Below, in pieces: positions 25,583 through 33,885 of a stretch of DNA of 64,000 nucleotides (the first letter of the stretch is position 1; each line of letters opens with the position of its first letter). A model generated the notes under the pieces. The model was not told where the DNA came from. It saw only the letters and a program-made list of their open reading frames with translations, and ran no database searches. Source of the stretch: Sediminitomix flava (GTDB lineage: Bacteria; Bacteroidota; Bacteroidia; Cytophagales; Flammeovirgaceae). A program made the position numbers and the translations under genes. The stretch spans positions 744,001 through 808,000 of the forward strand of contig NZ_QGDO01000002.1 in assembly GCF_003149185.1 (NCBI RefSeq), read 5' to 3'.

Positions 25583-27757
25583 ATGAACACTAAAACCAAT
25601 TGGACAAAAAAACTGTCCTTATCATTCTTAGCACTAGGAGCAACTACATTATCCAGTTTTGCTCAAGACAGTGATTCACTCCAAACCAAACAACTGAATG
25701 AAGTTGTAATCTCTGCTTCAAAAATTTTGCAAGCCCCAAATGAAATAGGACGAAGCATAACAGTGCTCAATAGCAGCGATATTCAGAATTCGATTTATAA
25801 TAATGCCGCAGAATTACTTTCTCAGCAAGAAGGTATTTACATCGTCGGAACAGGGCAAAATCCTGGTTCATTGCAAAGCATGTATCTGAGAGGCGCAAAC
25901 TCAGAGCATACAAGTATTTTTATTGATGGGGTAAGAATTACAGACCCTTCTTCAGTCGATAATGGAATAAACTTAGCAGAGCTTTCTTTAGCCAATATCG
26001 AACGTATCGAGATTGTGAGAGGATCGCACTCCACACTTTATGGTTCTTCAGCGATTGGTGGTTCAATCAATATAATTACCAAAAGAGGTGGAAAGAAAGG
26101 ATTAAGTGGTAATGTGAGTGCCGAAGCAGGTACTTTTGGGGAGTCTACAAGTCAGTTTACTGAAAATATTGCGTTAAACTACTCTTTAGGTAATGGCTTT
26201 TATGCTACTGCCGAACTTTACAATACGAATGTAAAAGGACTTGACGCCACTGTAGATACCGTGAAAGCGGATATTTTCAAAAACAGAGATCAAGACAACT
26301 TCGACAAATTGGATGTCATTGGTAAAGTAGGTTATCAAGACAATAAATGGGATGCTTTCATTTCTTATAAGAAAACAGATCAAATCTCCGACATTGACGA
26401 CGGTGCTTACAGAGATGATGATAACTACACTGTAGATTTCAAAAGAGATTTGATCAACTACCAATTGGCATACAGATTTAGTGAAAAACTAAACTTAAAC
26501 TTTGTTGGTGGCTATACAGATATGTCACGTCTTGCACTTGATGATTCATCAGTTGTAGATACAGAAGGCAATACAGATGGAACATTTTCAAGTAGTGAAT
26601 ATGAAGGAAGTGTTCTGAATAATGAACTTCAGTTAAGATATCAAAGTGATTTCATCTCACTTATTGCAGGTTTATCGAACTACAAAGAAACGATGACGAG
26701 TAGAACATATTATTATAGCTCTGCTTGGGATTATAAATCTGAAAGTAACTTGGATTCATTAGGGATTGAAGCGACTATTAACAGTGCCTTTTTACACACT
26801 ACCTTAAACGGAGGATTAGTTTCCAACTCTCTTAAAGGTTTCAATTTAGCTCTAGGTGGTCGATTAAATGACCATAGCACTTTTGGAAATAACTTCACTT
26901 ACGAAATCAATCCTTCGTATAAAATCAATAAAACATTAGTCTACGCTTCTTACGGAGCAGGTTTCAATGCTCCGGCATTATATCGTCTTTACTCTCCAAA
27001 TCAAAACTTCATTTCGGAAGTCACAAGGGGTAATCTTGATCTAGAACCTGAAACTTCTACTTCTTTTGAACTTGGTGTGAAACAGCAAATAGGTAAAAGT
27101 ACAGAAATTACAATCTCTGCATATCAAACCGTTGTTGACAACCTTATTGAGTATGTGTATTTGTGGGATAAAGAAATTCCTATAGAAGAGCTAGGCAATG
27201 ACTGGATGAGAAATGACAGCAGAGGGGATACATACATAAACGCTGGTGAGCAAACTAATAAAGGTATTGAAGTAACACTAAGATCTCAGTTATCAAATCA
27301 ACTTCTTCTTACCGGGAATTTCAGTTATACAGAAGGAGACTTGAAATACGACCCTAGCTACTCTGATTTTACCAATGACTATTATGTTCAACTTTACTCA
27401 ACAGGTGACTTCCTCACCAAAGAAGTTGAAGTAAACGGCTTAGTTAGAAGATCGAATACATTCAATGCAAGTCTAACATATATCCCAATCCAAAAACTAA
27501 GATTATCTGCAGATATCAGACACGTTGGTAGAAGAAATGACATTTTCTACGACAATAGTCTTGGCCCTTGGGGTGCATTGGGTCAAAATGAAGTTGATAG
27601 CTATACACTTACAGGATTCACAGCAAACTATAATATCATGGATGGATTGAACGCTACATTACGCGTTGACAATTTGTTCGATGTAGATTATCAGGAGATC
27701 TATGGCTACACCACTAGAGGCCGATCGTTCTATCTCAGACTTAATTATTCTTTTTAA
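25583..27757 (+). CDS. btuB: TonB-dependent vitamin B12 outer-membrane receptor
   Basis: This 724-residue TonB-dependent receptor has a signal peptide (about 1-27), a TonB box region (QLNEVVISASKI), a plug domain of about 120 residues (ITVLNSSDIQ, GQNPGSLQSMYLRGANSEHTSIFIDGV, IERIEIVRGSHSTLYGSSAIGGSINIITKRG), and a 22-strand barrel ending in the aromatic C terminus FYLRLNYSF. It lacks an N-terminal carboxypeptidase-like extension. Placement directly behind the riboswitch identifies the substrate as cobalamin or other corrinoids. It heads an operon with a DUF6580 protein, cobU and two Dph6-type genes, although a strong hairpin-terminator follows it. Confidence 0.94.
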   Translation: MNTKTNWTKKLSLSFLALGATTLSSFAQDSDSLQTKQLNEVVISASKILQAPNEIGRSITVLNSSDIQNSIYNNAAELLSQQEGIYIVGTGQNPGSLQSMYLRGANSEHTSIFIDGVRITDPSSVDNGINLAELSLANIERIEIVRGSHSTLYGSSAIGGSINIITKRGGKKGLSGNVSAEAGTFGESTSQFTENIALNYSLGNGFYATAELYNTNVKGLDATVDTVKADIFKNRDQDNFDKLDVIGKVGYQDNKWDAFISYKKTDQISDIDDGAYRDDDNYTVDFKRDLINYQLAYRFSEKLNLNFVGGYTDMSRLALDDSSVVDTEGNTDGTFSSSEYEGSVLNNELQLRYQSDFISLIAGLSNYKETMTSRTYYYSSAWDYKSESNLDSLGIEATINSAFLHTTLNGGLVSNSLKGFNLALGGRLNDHSTFGNNFTYEINPSYKINKTLVYASYGAGFNAPALYRLYSPNQNFISEVTRGNLDLEPETSTSFELGVKQQIGKSTEITISAYQTVVDNLIEYVYLWDKEIPIEELGNDWMRNDSRGDTYINAGEQTNKGIEVTLRSQLSNQLLLTGNFSYTEGDLKYDPSYSDFTNDYYVQLYSTGDFLTKEVEVNGLVRRSNTFNASLTYIPIQKLRLSADIRHVGRRNDIFYDNSLGPWGALGQNEVDSYTLTGFTANYNIMDGLNATLRVDNLFDVDYQEIYGYTTRGRSFYLRLNYSF

Positions 27758-27770
27758 TATATAACCCCTA

Positions 27771-27809
27771 TGTAGGGCAATTCCTTTGGAGTTGTTCTAC
27801 ATTTTTTTT
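27771..27809 (+). terminator. Strong hairpin with T8 between btuB and the DUF6580 gene
   Basis: A 14-pair stem (27771-27784 with 27788-27801, three G-T pairs) and TTT loop is followed by eight T. It looks like a full intrinsic terminator placed 21 nt before the next start codon, so the distal B12 genes depend on read-through. Confidence 0.8.
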
Positions 27810-27830
27810 ACACCAAAGACACATAAAATC

Positions 27831-28427
27831 ATGAAAAAACAAATCAATATCCGCTTTCTTGTTTTACTCTGTATCATTCTATTTGTAGGCATATGGAGAA
27901 TTACTTTTAATGGCAAAGACGCTGGTATTTTAGCCAACTTCACTCCAATTGGAGCAATGGCACTTTTCGGAGGAGCTTATTTTCAACAACAATGGAAAGC
28001 ATACCTTTTCCCTATCCTCACGTTATTTGTCAGCGATGTAGTCATGATGACAACCTATTATGCAGAATATAGTAATGGCTTACTTTACGGCGGTTGGTAC
28101 TGGACTTACGGAGGCTTTTTCTTGATGGTCTTAATCGGGAAATGCATCCAAAAAGTGAGTTTTAAAAGTGTCATTATTTCTGCAATTGCAGCAGCCTTAA
28201 CCCATTGGATTGTTGTCGACTTTGGCGTTTGGCTCGGAGGTGGAACAGACGTAACCACAGGACTTCCTTACACAAGAGATATTCAAGGACTTATCAAATG
28301 CTATACACTAGCCATTCCTTTTATGAAAAGCATGCTCATGGGTAACTTCATTTTTGGAGCCATCTTATTTGGCAGTTTTGAATTAGCTCAAAGACAATTC
28401 CCTGTTTTAAAGCTCTCTAGATCATGA
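27831..28427 (+). CDS. DUF6580 family membrane protein, putative corrinoid-related transporter component
   Basis: This 198-residue integral membrane protein has about six helices and looks like the small substrate-binding (S-component-like) proteins of vitamin uptake systems: NFTPIGAMALFGGAYF, FPILTLFVSDVVMM, ALTHWIVVDFGVWLGGG, TLAIPFMKSMLMGNFIFGAILFG. I chose the ATG before KKQINIRF; an upstream in-frame TTG lies inside the terminator hairpin. Position between btuB and cobU under the riboswitch suggests inner-membrane movement of cobalamin or cobinamide. No ATPase or BtuCDF is nearby. Its stop overlaps the cobU start by 4 bp, so translation is coupled. Confidence 0.78.
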   Translation: MKKQINIRFLVLLCIILFVGIWRITFNGKDAGILANFTPIGAMALFGGAYFQQQWKAYLFPILTLFVSDVVMMTTYYAEYSNGLLYGGWYWTYGGFFLMVLIGKCIQKVSFKSVIISAIAAALTHWIVVDFGVWLGGGTDVTTGLPYTRDIQGLIKCYTLAIPFMKSMLMGNFIFGAILFGSFELAQRQFPVLKLSRS

Positions 28428-28927
28428 TCTACTACATCACAGGAGGTGAACGTTCGGGAAAAAGTAGCTATGCTCAAAATTTAGCTTTATCCTTAGCTGA
28501 CACCCCATTTTATGTGGCTACAGCAAGACATTGGGATGGTGATTTCGAGAAAAGAATTCAACGACACGTAGCCGAACGGGACGAACGTTGGACGAGTATT
28601 GAAGAAGAAAAATACTTAGGTAATTTGAAGCTCGAAGGTAAAACTGTAGTCGTAGATTGTGTGACACTTTGGCTAACCAATTGGTATTTGGACACAAAGA
28701 ATAATGTGGAAGAAAGTCTAGAAAAAGGAAAAATTGAGCTAGAGAAACTATTTGCTCAAAAAGCCAATATCATCATTATTTCCAACGAAATAGGAATGGG
28801 AATTCATGCACAAACAGAAGTGGGAAGAAAATTCACTGAATTACAAGGATGGATGAATCAATTTATAGCAAAACGAGCAGATAAGGCTATCTTTATGGTT
28901 TCGGGTTTACCAATGAAATTGAAGTAA
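28424..28927 (+). CDS. cobU: Adenosylcobinamide kinase / adenosylcobinamide-phosphate guanylyltransferase
   Basis: This enzyme phosphorylates adenosylcobinamide and then adds GMP, the entry step for cobinamide salvage and nucleotide-loop assembly. The 167-residue length fits. P-loop GGERSGKSSYAQ, the FYVATARHWDGDFEKRIQRHVAERDERW block with the guanylylated histidine region, VVVDCVTLWLTNWY and IISNEIGMGIHAQTEVGRKFTELQG are all present. CobS, CobT and CobC are not in the window. ATGA overlap with the preceding membrane gene places it firmly in the operon. Confidence 0.95.
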   Translation: MIYYITGGERSGKSSYAQNLALSLADTPFYVATARHWDGDFEKRIQRHVAERDERWTSIEEEKYLGNLKLEGKTVVVDCVTLWLTNWYLDTKNNVEESLEKGKIELEKLFAQKANIIIISNEIGMGIHAQTEVGRKFTELQGWMNQFIAKRADKAIFMVSGLPMKLK

Positions 28928-28932
28928 AGAAA

Positions 28933-29676
28933 ATGATAAAATCTATATTTAACTGGAGCGGAGGAAAAGACAGTGCCTTAGCATTACACTACATTTTAGA
29001 AGAGAAAAAATACGATGTTCAAGCCCTCATGACTACGGTTAGTGATAAGTATGATCGTATTTCAATGCATGGTGTTCGTACCTCAATCCTTAGAGCACAA
29101 GGCGAAGCTATCGGATTACCTATCAAAGAAATCAGACTGCCAGAAATGTCTTCTATGGAAGTGTATGACAACACCATGAAAGAGGTAATGACAGAACTTC
29201 AGAAAGAAGGAGTGACACATAGTATTTTCGGAGATATTTTCTTGGAAGACCTAAAGGCGTACAGAGATGAAAAACTGGCTCAAACAGGAATGACAGGACA
29301 TTATCCGCTATGGAAAAGAGATACAACAGAGCTTGTTCATGAGTTCATCGATCTTGGTTTTAAAACTGTAGTTGCTTGTATCAACTCAGAATTGTTGGAC
29401 AAAGAATTTGCAGGCAGAGTCATTGATAAAGACTTTTTGAAAGACCTTCCTAAAAATGTTGACCCTTGTGGTGAAAACGGAGAATTCCACACTTGTATCG
29501 TAGATGGACCAATCTTCAAAAATCCATTGAAATATGAGTTGGGTGATGTGACTTTCAGAGAATACAAAGCTCCCGAAAAAGAAGACGATGCAGGCTACAG
29601 TTCTCACGACAAATCTCATCCGAAAAACGATAAAAAATCAGGTTTTTATTTTTGTGATATTATCCCCGTTGAATAA
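28933..29676 (+). CDS. Dph6-type ATP pyrophosphatase, first copy
   Basis: This 247-residue PP-loop ATPase is of the diphthine-ammonia ligase (Dph6/ATPBD4) family. It has the PP-motif SGGKDSALALHYIL, MHGVRTSILRAQGEAIGLPI, FGDIFLEDLKAYRD, KTVVACINSELLDKEFAGRVID, and the family signature DPCGENGEFHTCIVDGPIF. The eukaryotic enzyme amidates diphthine on elongation factor 2, a modification bacteria lack, so the bacterial substrate must differ. Its location five bases after cobU under a B12 riboswitch suggests a role in corrinoid metabolism, for instance an ATP-driven amidation. The stop codon and the next start share one base (TAATG). Confidence 0.88.
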   Translation: MIKSIFNWSGGKDSALALHYILEEKKYDVQALMTTVSDKYDRISMHGVRTSILRAQGEAIGLPIKEIRLPEMSSMEVYDNTMKEVMTELQKEGVTHSIFGDIFLEDLKAYRDEKLAQTGMTGHYPLWKRDTTELVHEFIDLGFKTVVACINSELLDKEFAGRVIDKDFLKDLPKNVDPCGENGEFHTCIVDGPIFKNPLKYELGDVTFREYKAPEKEDDAGYSSHDKSHPKNDKKSGFYFCDIIPVE

Positions 29677-30320
29677 TGGAATTAATTAGTTCTTGGAGTG
29701 GAGGAAAAGACAGTTGTTTCGCTCTTATGCAAGCAGTTAAAGAAGGGCACGAACTAAAAGTACTTCTAAACATGATGAATGAAAATGGTAAAATTTCTCG
29801 TTCGCATGGTCTGACACCTTATCTCCTCAATCAGCAAGCTTCAGCTATCAACAAACCACTTAAAGCAGTTCCAGCCTCTTGGGCAGAATATGAAAAAAAT
29901 TACATCAAAACGCTTCAAGAACTAAAAGCTGAACATGATGTAAACGCTGTCGTGTTTGGTGATATTGACCTAGAGCCACACAGAGAATGGGAAGAAAAAG
30001 TTTGTAATGCCGCATCGCTAGAAGCCCTTTTACCGTTATGGCAACAAAGCCGTAAAGAATTGGTCTTCCAAATGATTGATAGCGGAATAAAAGCCATCAT
30101 CACCTCTTGTAATACGACGATGGGCGAAAAATTCTTAGGCAGAGAAATCACAAAAGAATTAGTGGCTGAGTTGGAAGAAATGGGAATAGACGCTTGTGGT
30201 GAAAATGGAGAATATCATACCGTAGTGGTAGATTGCCCTCTATTTTCAAAACCCGTAGAATTACCAGAATATACCAAAGTACAGCATCAAGATTATTGCT
30301 TTTTACAGTGGGAAAAATAA
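29676..30320 (+). CDS. Dph6-type ATP pyrophosphatase, second copy
   Basis: This 214-residue paralogue of the preceding protein has SSWSGGKDSCFALMQAV, RSHGLTPYLLNQQASAI, VVFGDIDLEPHREWEEKVCNAAS, IITSCNTTMGEKFLGREI and DACGENGEYHTVVVDCPLF. Both copies keep the PP-loop and the CGENGEYHT signature, so both should be active. The copies are clearly diverged, which points to different partners or substrates, or to a heteromer, rather than a recent duplication. It is the last gene before a strong terminator and so closes the B12 operon. Confidence 0.87.
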   Translation: MELISSWSGGKDSCFALMQAVKEGHELKVLLNMMNENGKISRSHGLTPYLLNQQASAINKPLKAVPASWAEYEKNYIKTLQELKAEHDVNAVVFGDIDLEPHREWEEKVCNAASLEALLPLWQQSRKELVFQMIDSGIKAIITSCNTTMGEKFLGREITKELVAELEEMGIDACGENGEYHTVVVDCPLFSKPVELPEYTKVQHQDYCFLQWEK

Positions 30321-30327
30321 AACGGTT

Positions 30328-30375
30328 CTTCAGATTTGAATATACCATTATTTAAATCTGAAGACTTTTTCTTTT
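30328..30375 (+). terminator. Intrinsic terminator of the B12 operon
   Basis: A 10-bp perfect stem (CTTCAGATTT/AAATCTGAAG) is followed by a T-rich tract. Confidence 0.88.
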
Positions 30376-30582
30376 TAAGTACTCGAACAAAAAAATAAGT
30401 GAGACTATCCTTAGAGTTTACGAAGTTATCTAAGGTTTGATAGATGAAAGCAAGAGTCTTCAGACTCGAAAAATTCACTAAAATGTCGAGTCTAAAAAAC
30501 TGCGTCCGTCTCTCCCTTCATTTATGAATTCTTAGAGTAGCTCTAAGAATAGTAGTAGCAATTTCGATAAGTCCTCACTTCA

Positions 30583-31431
30583 TTAAGCCACACATCTATT
30601 CTCATTTTTAAACTCCTTAATCGTCATTCCATATACTTTTTTGAAAGAACGAGAAAGGTGACTACTATCCGTAAAATTGAGTTGGTAAGCGACTTCCTTC
30701 AGTGACAAATCGGTATGTAAAACTTTTGTTTCTACAATTCTGAGTTTGGATTTCAGAATATAGTCAGCCAAACTAAGCCCTGCCTGTTTCTTGAAATACT
30801 CTGAGAAATAAGTCTTCGAGATGCCAAACTTATCTGCCAAATATGGGATTCTCAATTTCTCATAATCAAGAATATTTGTATTGATAAATCGGAGAATTTC
30901 ACCAAAACGACTATCCATTTCATTGGCTTTATCCACATATTTTTTCTCAATACACCTTGCCAAAATATTGAGAATAGCCACCATTATTCCCGAGATAATT
31001 TCTTCAGAATACGTATCTGAAATCAAATATTCTTGATAAATGGATTTTATATTCTGAATGATGAAGCTTCGCTCTCTTTCCGAAGAAATGATATCGCCCG
31101 GCACTTTATTGTAGTTGGCGATGATATAAGTAATCCGATCAAACCAAGCAGAATAATCGGTGAGTCCATTTTTCTGAAAGTAATGATCTGTAAATCGGAT
31201 AAAGTAGAAACGAGAGGTCTCTTCTATTTTAAATGAGTGACAATCTAATGGAGGAAGCAAAAATATATTTCCTTCCTGATATTGAAACTCATGTTCATTG
31301 ATACACTGATAGCCCGACCCTTTTTCTACAAACACGATCTCAAAGAAATTGTGTTTGTGCGGTCTTTTCTCCCAAGTTGAAAGCTCTTCAACATGAATTT
31401 CAAATAATCTTTGAACAGACTCAGTCTTCAT
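30583..31431 (-). CDS. AraC-family transcriptional regulator with cupin N terminus
   Basis: The 282-residue protein has an N-terminal cupin-like sensor ([43 protein letters not shown]) and two C-terminal helix-turn-helix motifs ([33 protein letters not shown] and [32 protein letters not shown]). It probably responds to a small hydrophobic or sugar-like ligand and activates transcription. It is divergent from the radical SAM/SDR pair, with about 190 bp between starts, which makes that pair the most likely target. Ligand unknown. Confidence 0.92.
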   Translation of the reverse strand: MKTESVQRLFEIHVEELSTWEKRPHKHNFFEIVFVEKGSGYQCINEHEFQYQEGNIFLLPPLDCHSFKIEETSRFYFIRFTDHYFQKNGLTDYSAWFDRITYIIANYNKVPGDIISSERERSFIIQNIKSIYQEYLISDTYSEEIISGIMVAILNILARCIEKKYVDKANEMDSRFGEILRFINTNILDYEKLRIPYLADKFGISKTYFSEYFKKQAGLSLADYILKSKLRIVETKVLHTDLSLKEVAYQLNFTDSSHLSRSFKKVYGMTIKEFKNENRCVA

Positions 31432-31611
31432 TGTATAAATATTGGATATTTCATTCTCAAAATTACAAAAACAAGTATTTCACACATACAAAACAGTCTT
31501 AACAACTTTAAAACAACAAAAACTACCCTTTTGTATACAACACTAACCAATATTCATACAACAACATCAGTATTGAAATTCTCGACCTTTGTATTGTCAA
31601 AAAATTAAAAG

Positions 31612-31617
31612 AAGGAG
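31612..31617 (+). promoter_or_regulatory. Strong Shine-Dalgarno (AAGGAG) before radical SAM gene
   Basis: AAGGAG is spaced 6 nt from the ATG. Such a consensus site is uncommon in Bacteroidota genes and absent from most genes in this window; it fixes the start of the radical SAM gene. Confidence 0.7.
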
Positions 31618-31623
31618 AAAAAG

Positions 31624-32496
31624 ATGAATTACGAGGGAAAAGTATACCGCCCTTGGATAGAGGCTAACAGCTTATTGATCCAAGTAACTTTAGGCTGTTC
31701 GCACAATACATGTACATTTTGTGACATGTTCTCAGACAAACGATTCCGTGTCAGAAAAGTAGAAGACATATTTGCGGATATCGAACAAGCAAGAAAATAC
31801 TATCCTTATGTGCCTTCAATCTTCTTGATTGATGGAAACGTAATGGTATTGAAAACAGCTACACTTCTGAAAGTGCTCAACAAAATCAAAGAGACTTTCC
31901 CTGAGTGTAAGAAAATTTCTCTTTACAGCAGTTTCAACGACCTTAAGCGCAAATCTGTAGAAGATCTTAAACTTCTGAAAGAAGCTGGATTGGACATGGC
32001 TTACATCGGTTTGGAATCTGGAGATAGAGAAACCCTTGAAAGAATTGAAAAAGGCATGACTCCTGAAGAGGCCGTGGAAGGAATGGCTAATGCGAAAGCT
32101 GCGGGTATCAGAGTATTGGCATCTTTTATCTTCGGAATGGGAGGAAAAGAACGTTCGAAAGAACATATCGAGGAAACGGTTAAACTATTGAACATCCTTC
32201 AACCCGAAGAAATTGCACCAATGGCTTTGGCTATTCAGCCCAACACGAAACTTGAACAACAAGTGGAAAGTGGTGAGTTTGTACGTGCAACACCTCTACA
32301 AATTCTTCATGAAGAAAAATATCTTCTTGAAAACATGAATTTTGAGACGGTGTATTGGGGCGATCACGGAAATAATATTGCTCCTATGCGAGGATATTTT
32401 CCAGACTTGAAAGCCTCTTTCCTCAATAGAATTAATCATGAAATCGAAACAAACCCAATCACCAAACAAAAAGTACACAATACATATGCTTGGTAA
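31624..32496 (+). CDS. Radical SAM protein with CX4CX2C cluster motif
   Basis: This 290-residue protein binds a 4Fe-4S cluster through Cys25, Cys30 and Cys33 (TLGCSHNTCTFCDMF), giving Cx4Cx2C rather than the canonical Cx3Cx2C. Elp3/HemN-like features follow: SIFLIDGNVMVL, KKISLYSSFNDL, LKLLKEAGLDMAYIGLESGD, ERIEKGMTPEEAVEGMANAKAAGIRVLASFIFGMGG. It belongs to a known group sharing GCSHNxCTFC, whose reaction is not established. It lacks an obvious second cluster. It is divergent from an AraC regulator and precedes an SDR gene, although a terminator hairpin lies between the two. Substrate unknown. Confidence 0.86.
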   Translation: MNYEGKVYRPWIEANSLLIQVTLGCSHNTCTFCDMFSDKRFRVRKVEDIFADIEQARKYYPYVPSIFLIDGNVMVLKTATLLKVLNKIKETFPECKKISLYSSFNDLKRKSVEDLKLLKEAGLDMAYIGLESGDRETLERIEKGMTPEEAVEGMANAKAAGIRVLASFIFGMGGKERSKEHIEETVKLLNILQPEEIAPMALAIQPNTKLEQQVESGEFVRATPLQILHEEKYLLENMNFETVYWGDHGNNIAPMRGYFPDLKASFLNRINHEIETNPITKQKVHNTYAW

Positions 32497-32537
32497 AAGG
32501 GAATTATTTTCGGCTGAAACTTTGTAACACATATATT

Positions 32538-32579
32538 GGGTCTATCATTGAATACTAATTTCACTGGATAGACCCTTTT
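32538..32579 (+). terminator. Intrinsic terminator after radical SAM gene
   Basis: A 9-bp perfect stem (GGGTCTATC/GATAGACCC) with a 20-nt interior that can pair further is followed by TTTTC. It is moderate in strength and sits 28 bp before the SDR start. Confidence 0.7.
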
Positions 32580-32606
32580 CTTAAATCTTGAAAGACGACT
32601 AAAATC

Positions 32607-33407
32607 ATGAAGAAAACCATATTCATCACAGGAAGTACAGACGGAATTGGAAAACTGACTGCAATCAAACTTGCTAAAGAAGGGCATGAAGTGTACCTAC
32701 ACGGAAGAAATCCGCAAAAACTTGAAGCTGTCATTTCAGAGATTAAAGACTTGACAAACAATGAGAGCATTGATGGATTTACAGCAGACTTGTCAGATTT
32801 GGATACGGTTAAAAAGTTGGCTGATGAAGTTTCGAGTAAACTCACAAAATTGGATGTACTTATCAACAATGCTGGTGTTTATAAAAGCCCTAAACCCACA
32901 AACAAAGATGGTTTAGATATGCGATTTGTAGTCAACTATCTTGCACCTTATTTACTGACCACGTCCCTTTTACCAATTATCCGTAAAGGAGAGACTCCAA
33001 GAATTGTGAATTTAAGTTCTGCGGCGCAATCACCTGTATCATTAAATGTATTGGAAGGAAAAAGCTCGAAATCGGAAGGAGAAACTTACGCTCAGAGCAA
33101 ACTTGCACTCACAATGTGGAGTTTTGATATGGCAAAAAAGGAAAAAGATATCATTATTATTCCTGTGAATCCTGGCTCATTGTTAAATACAAATATGGTA
33201 AAAGAAGCCTACGGACAGTTTTGGTCTTCGGCAGATAAAGGAGCTGATATTCTTCATGACTTGGCTGTTGGAGAAAAACACAGCTCAATGAGTGGGAAAT
33301 ATTTTGACAATGATCGTGGAATTTATGGAACGGCACATCCAGATGCTTATGATGAAGCAAAGAACAAAGCCCTTCTTGAAGTGACTGATAGTTTATTAGG
33401 GATGTAA
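32607..33407 (+). CDS. Short-chain dehydrogenase/reductase
   Basis: This is a 266-residue classical SDR with Rossmann motif TGSTDGIG (residues 8-15), DVLINNAGVY, the serine in IVNLSSAAQ, and the catalytic YAQSKLAL (YxxxK). NPGSLLNT follows the active site. It resembles the retinol dehydrogenase/WW-oxidoreductase-like branch, with HGRNPQKLE after the second strand suggesting NADP preference. Substrate is unknown. It is in the same direction as the radical SAM gene and may be co-expressed by read-through of the intervening hairpin. The YkvA gene converges on it with only a few bases between. Confidence 0.9.
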   Translation: MKKTIFITGSTDGIGKLTAIKLAKEGHEVYLHGRNPQKLEAVISEIKDLTNNESIDGFTADLSDLDTVKKLADEVSSKLTKLDVLINNAGVYKSPKPTNKDGLDMRFVVNYLAPYLLTTSLLPIIRKGETPRIVNLSSAAQSPVSLNVLEGKSSKSEGETYAQSKLALTMWSFDMAKKEKDIIIIPVNPGSLLNTNMVKEAYGQFWSSADKGADILHDLAVGEKHSSMSGKYFDNDRGIYGTAHPDAYDEAKNKALLEVTDSLLGM

Positions 33408-33413
33408 GCAAAT

Positions 33414-33773
33414 TTATTCCTCAATTTCGAGAACTTCTGAGGAGCCAAACCAAGCTTCAGTTCGTTTTTTAGCCAAAGATTTATGTTCATCACTGATCTG
33501 AGAACCTACTTGTACCAAGGCTAAACCTAAAGCAGAAATATCATCGGTAAAACCTGTGACTGGTATAAAATCGGGAATCATATCTAAAGGAAGAACAAAA
33601 TAGACTAAAGCAGAAAAAATGATACTTTTTGCCCAAACGGGCGTATCCTTATCAATTGCGGCATAGTACATTTTCAGCAACTGATAAACGAGTTTAGAAC
33701 CTAGTTTCTGAACATTGGCAGAAATCTTTTTATCTAATCTTCGAGCTAATTTTTTCTGTTGTTTTTCTTCCAT
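33414..33773 (-). CDS. YkvA family (DUF1232) small membrane protein
   Basis: This 119-residue protein has the DUF1232 core AKSIIFSALVYFVLPLDMIPDFIPVTGFTDDISALGLAL, preceded by a basic helical N terminus (EEKQQKKLARRLDKKISANVQKLG). It has one or two membrane-associated helices. The family is widespread and its function is unknown. Its start codon lies only 6 nt after a 16-bp inverted-repeat element, so its leader is highly structured. Confidence 0.88.
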   Translation of the reverse strand: MEEKQQKKLARRLDKKISANVQKLGSKLVYQLLKMYYAAIDKDTPVWAKSIIFSALVYFVLPLDMIPDFIPVTGFTDDISALGLALVQVGSQISDEHKSLAKKRTEAWFGSSEVLEIEE

Positions 33774-33779
33774 AAAAGA

Positions 33780-33863
33780 ATAAGACTGTTAGCGTTTTAG
33801 GAGAAAGTATTTACTGATAAATACTCTTTTCCACCTAATTAGGTTTCACGCTAACAGTCTTAT
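33780..33863. repeat. 84-bp nested inverted repeat (three-way-junction fold)
   Basis: A perfect 16-bp outer stem (ATAAGACTGTTAGCGT and complement) encloses two further hairpins. One is an 8-bp stem AGTATTTA/TAAATACT with loop CTGA, extendable by about five pairs after one mismatch; the other is the palindrome ACCTAATTAGGT. It lies between the transporter stop and the YkvA start, both on the minus strand. It could be a structured leader, a terminator lacking a good T-tract, or a miniature mobile element with 16-bp terminal repeats. Confidence 0.7.
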
Positions 33864-33885
33864 ATTTTTTATATATGGCTAATCT

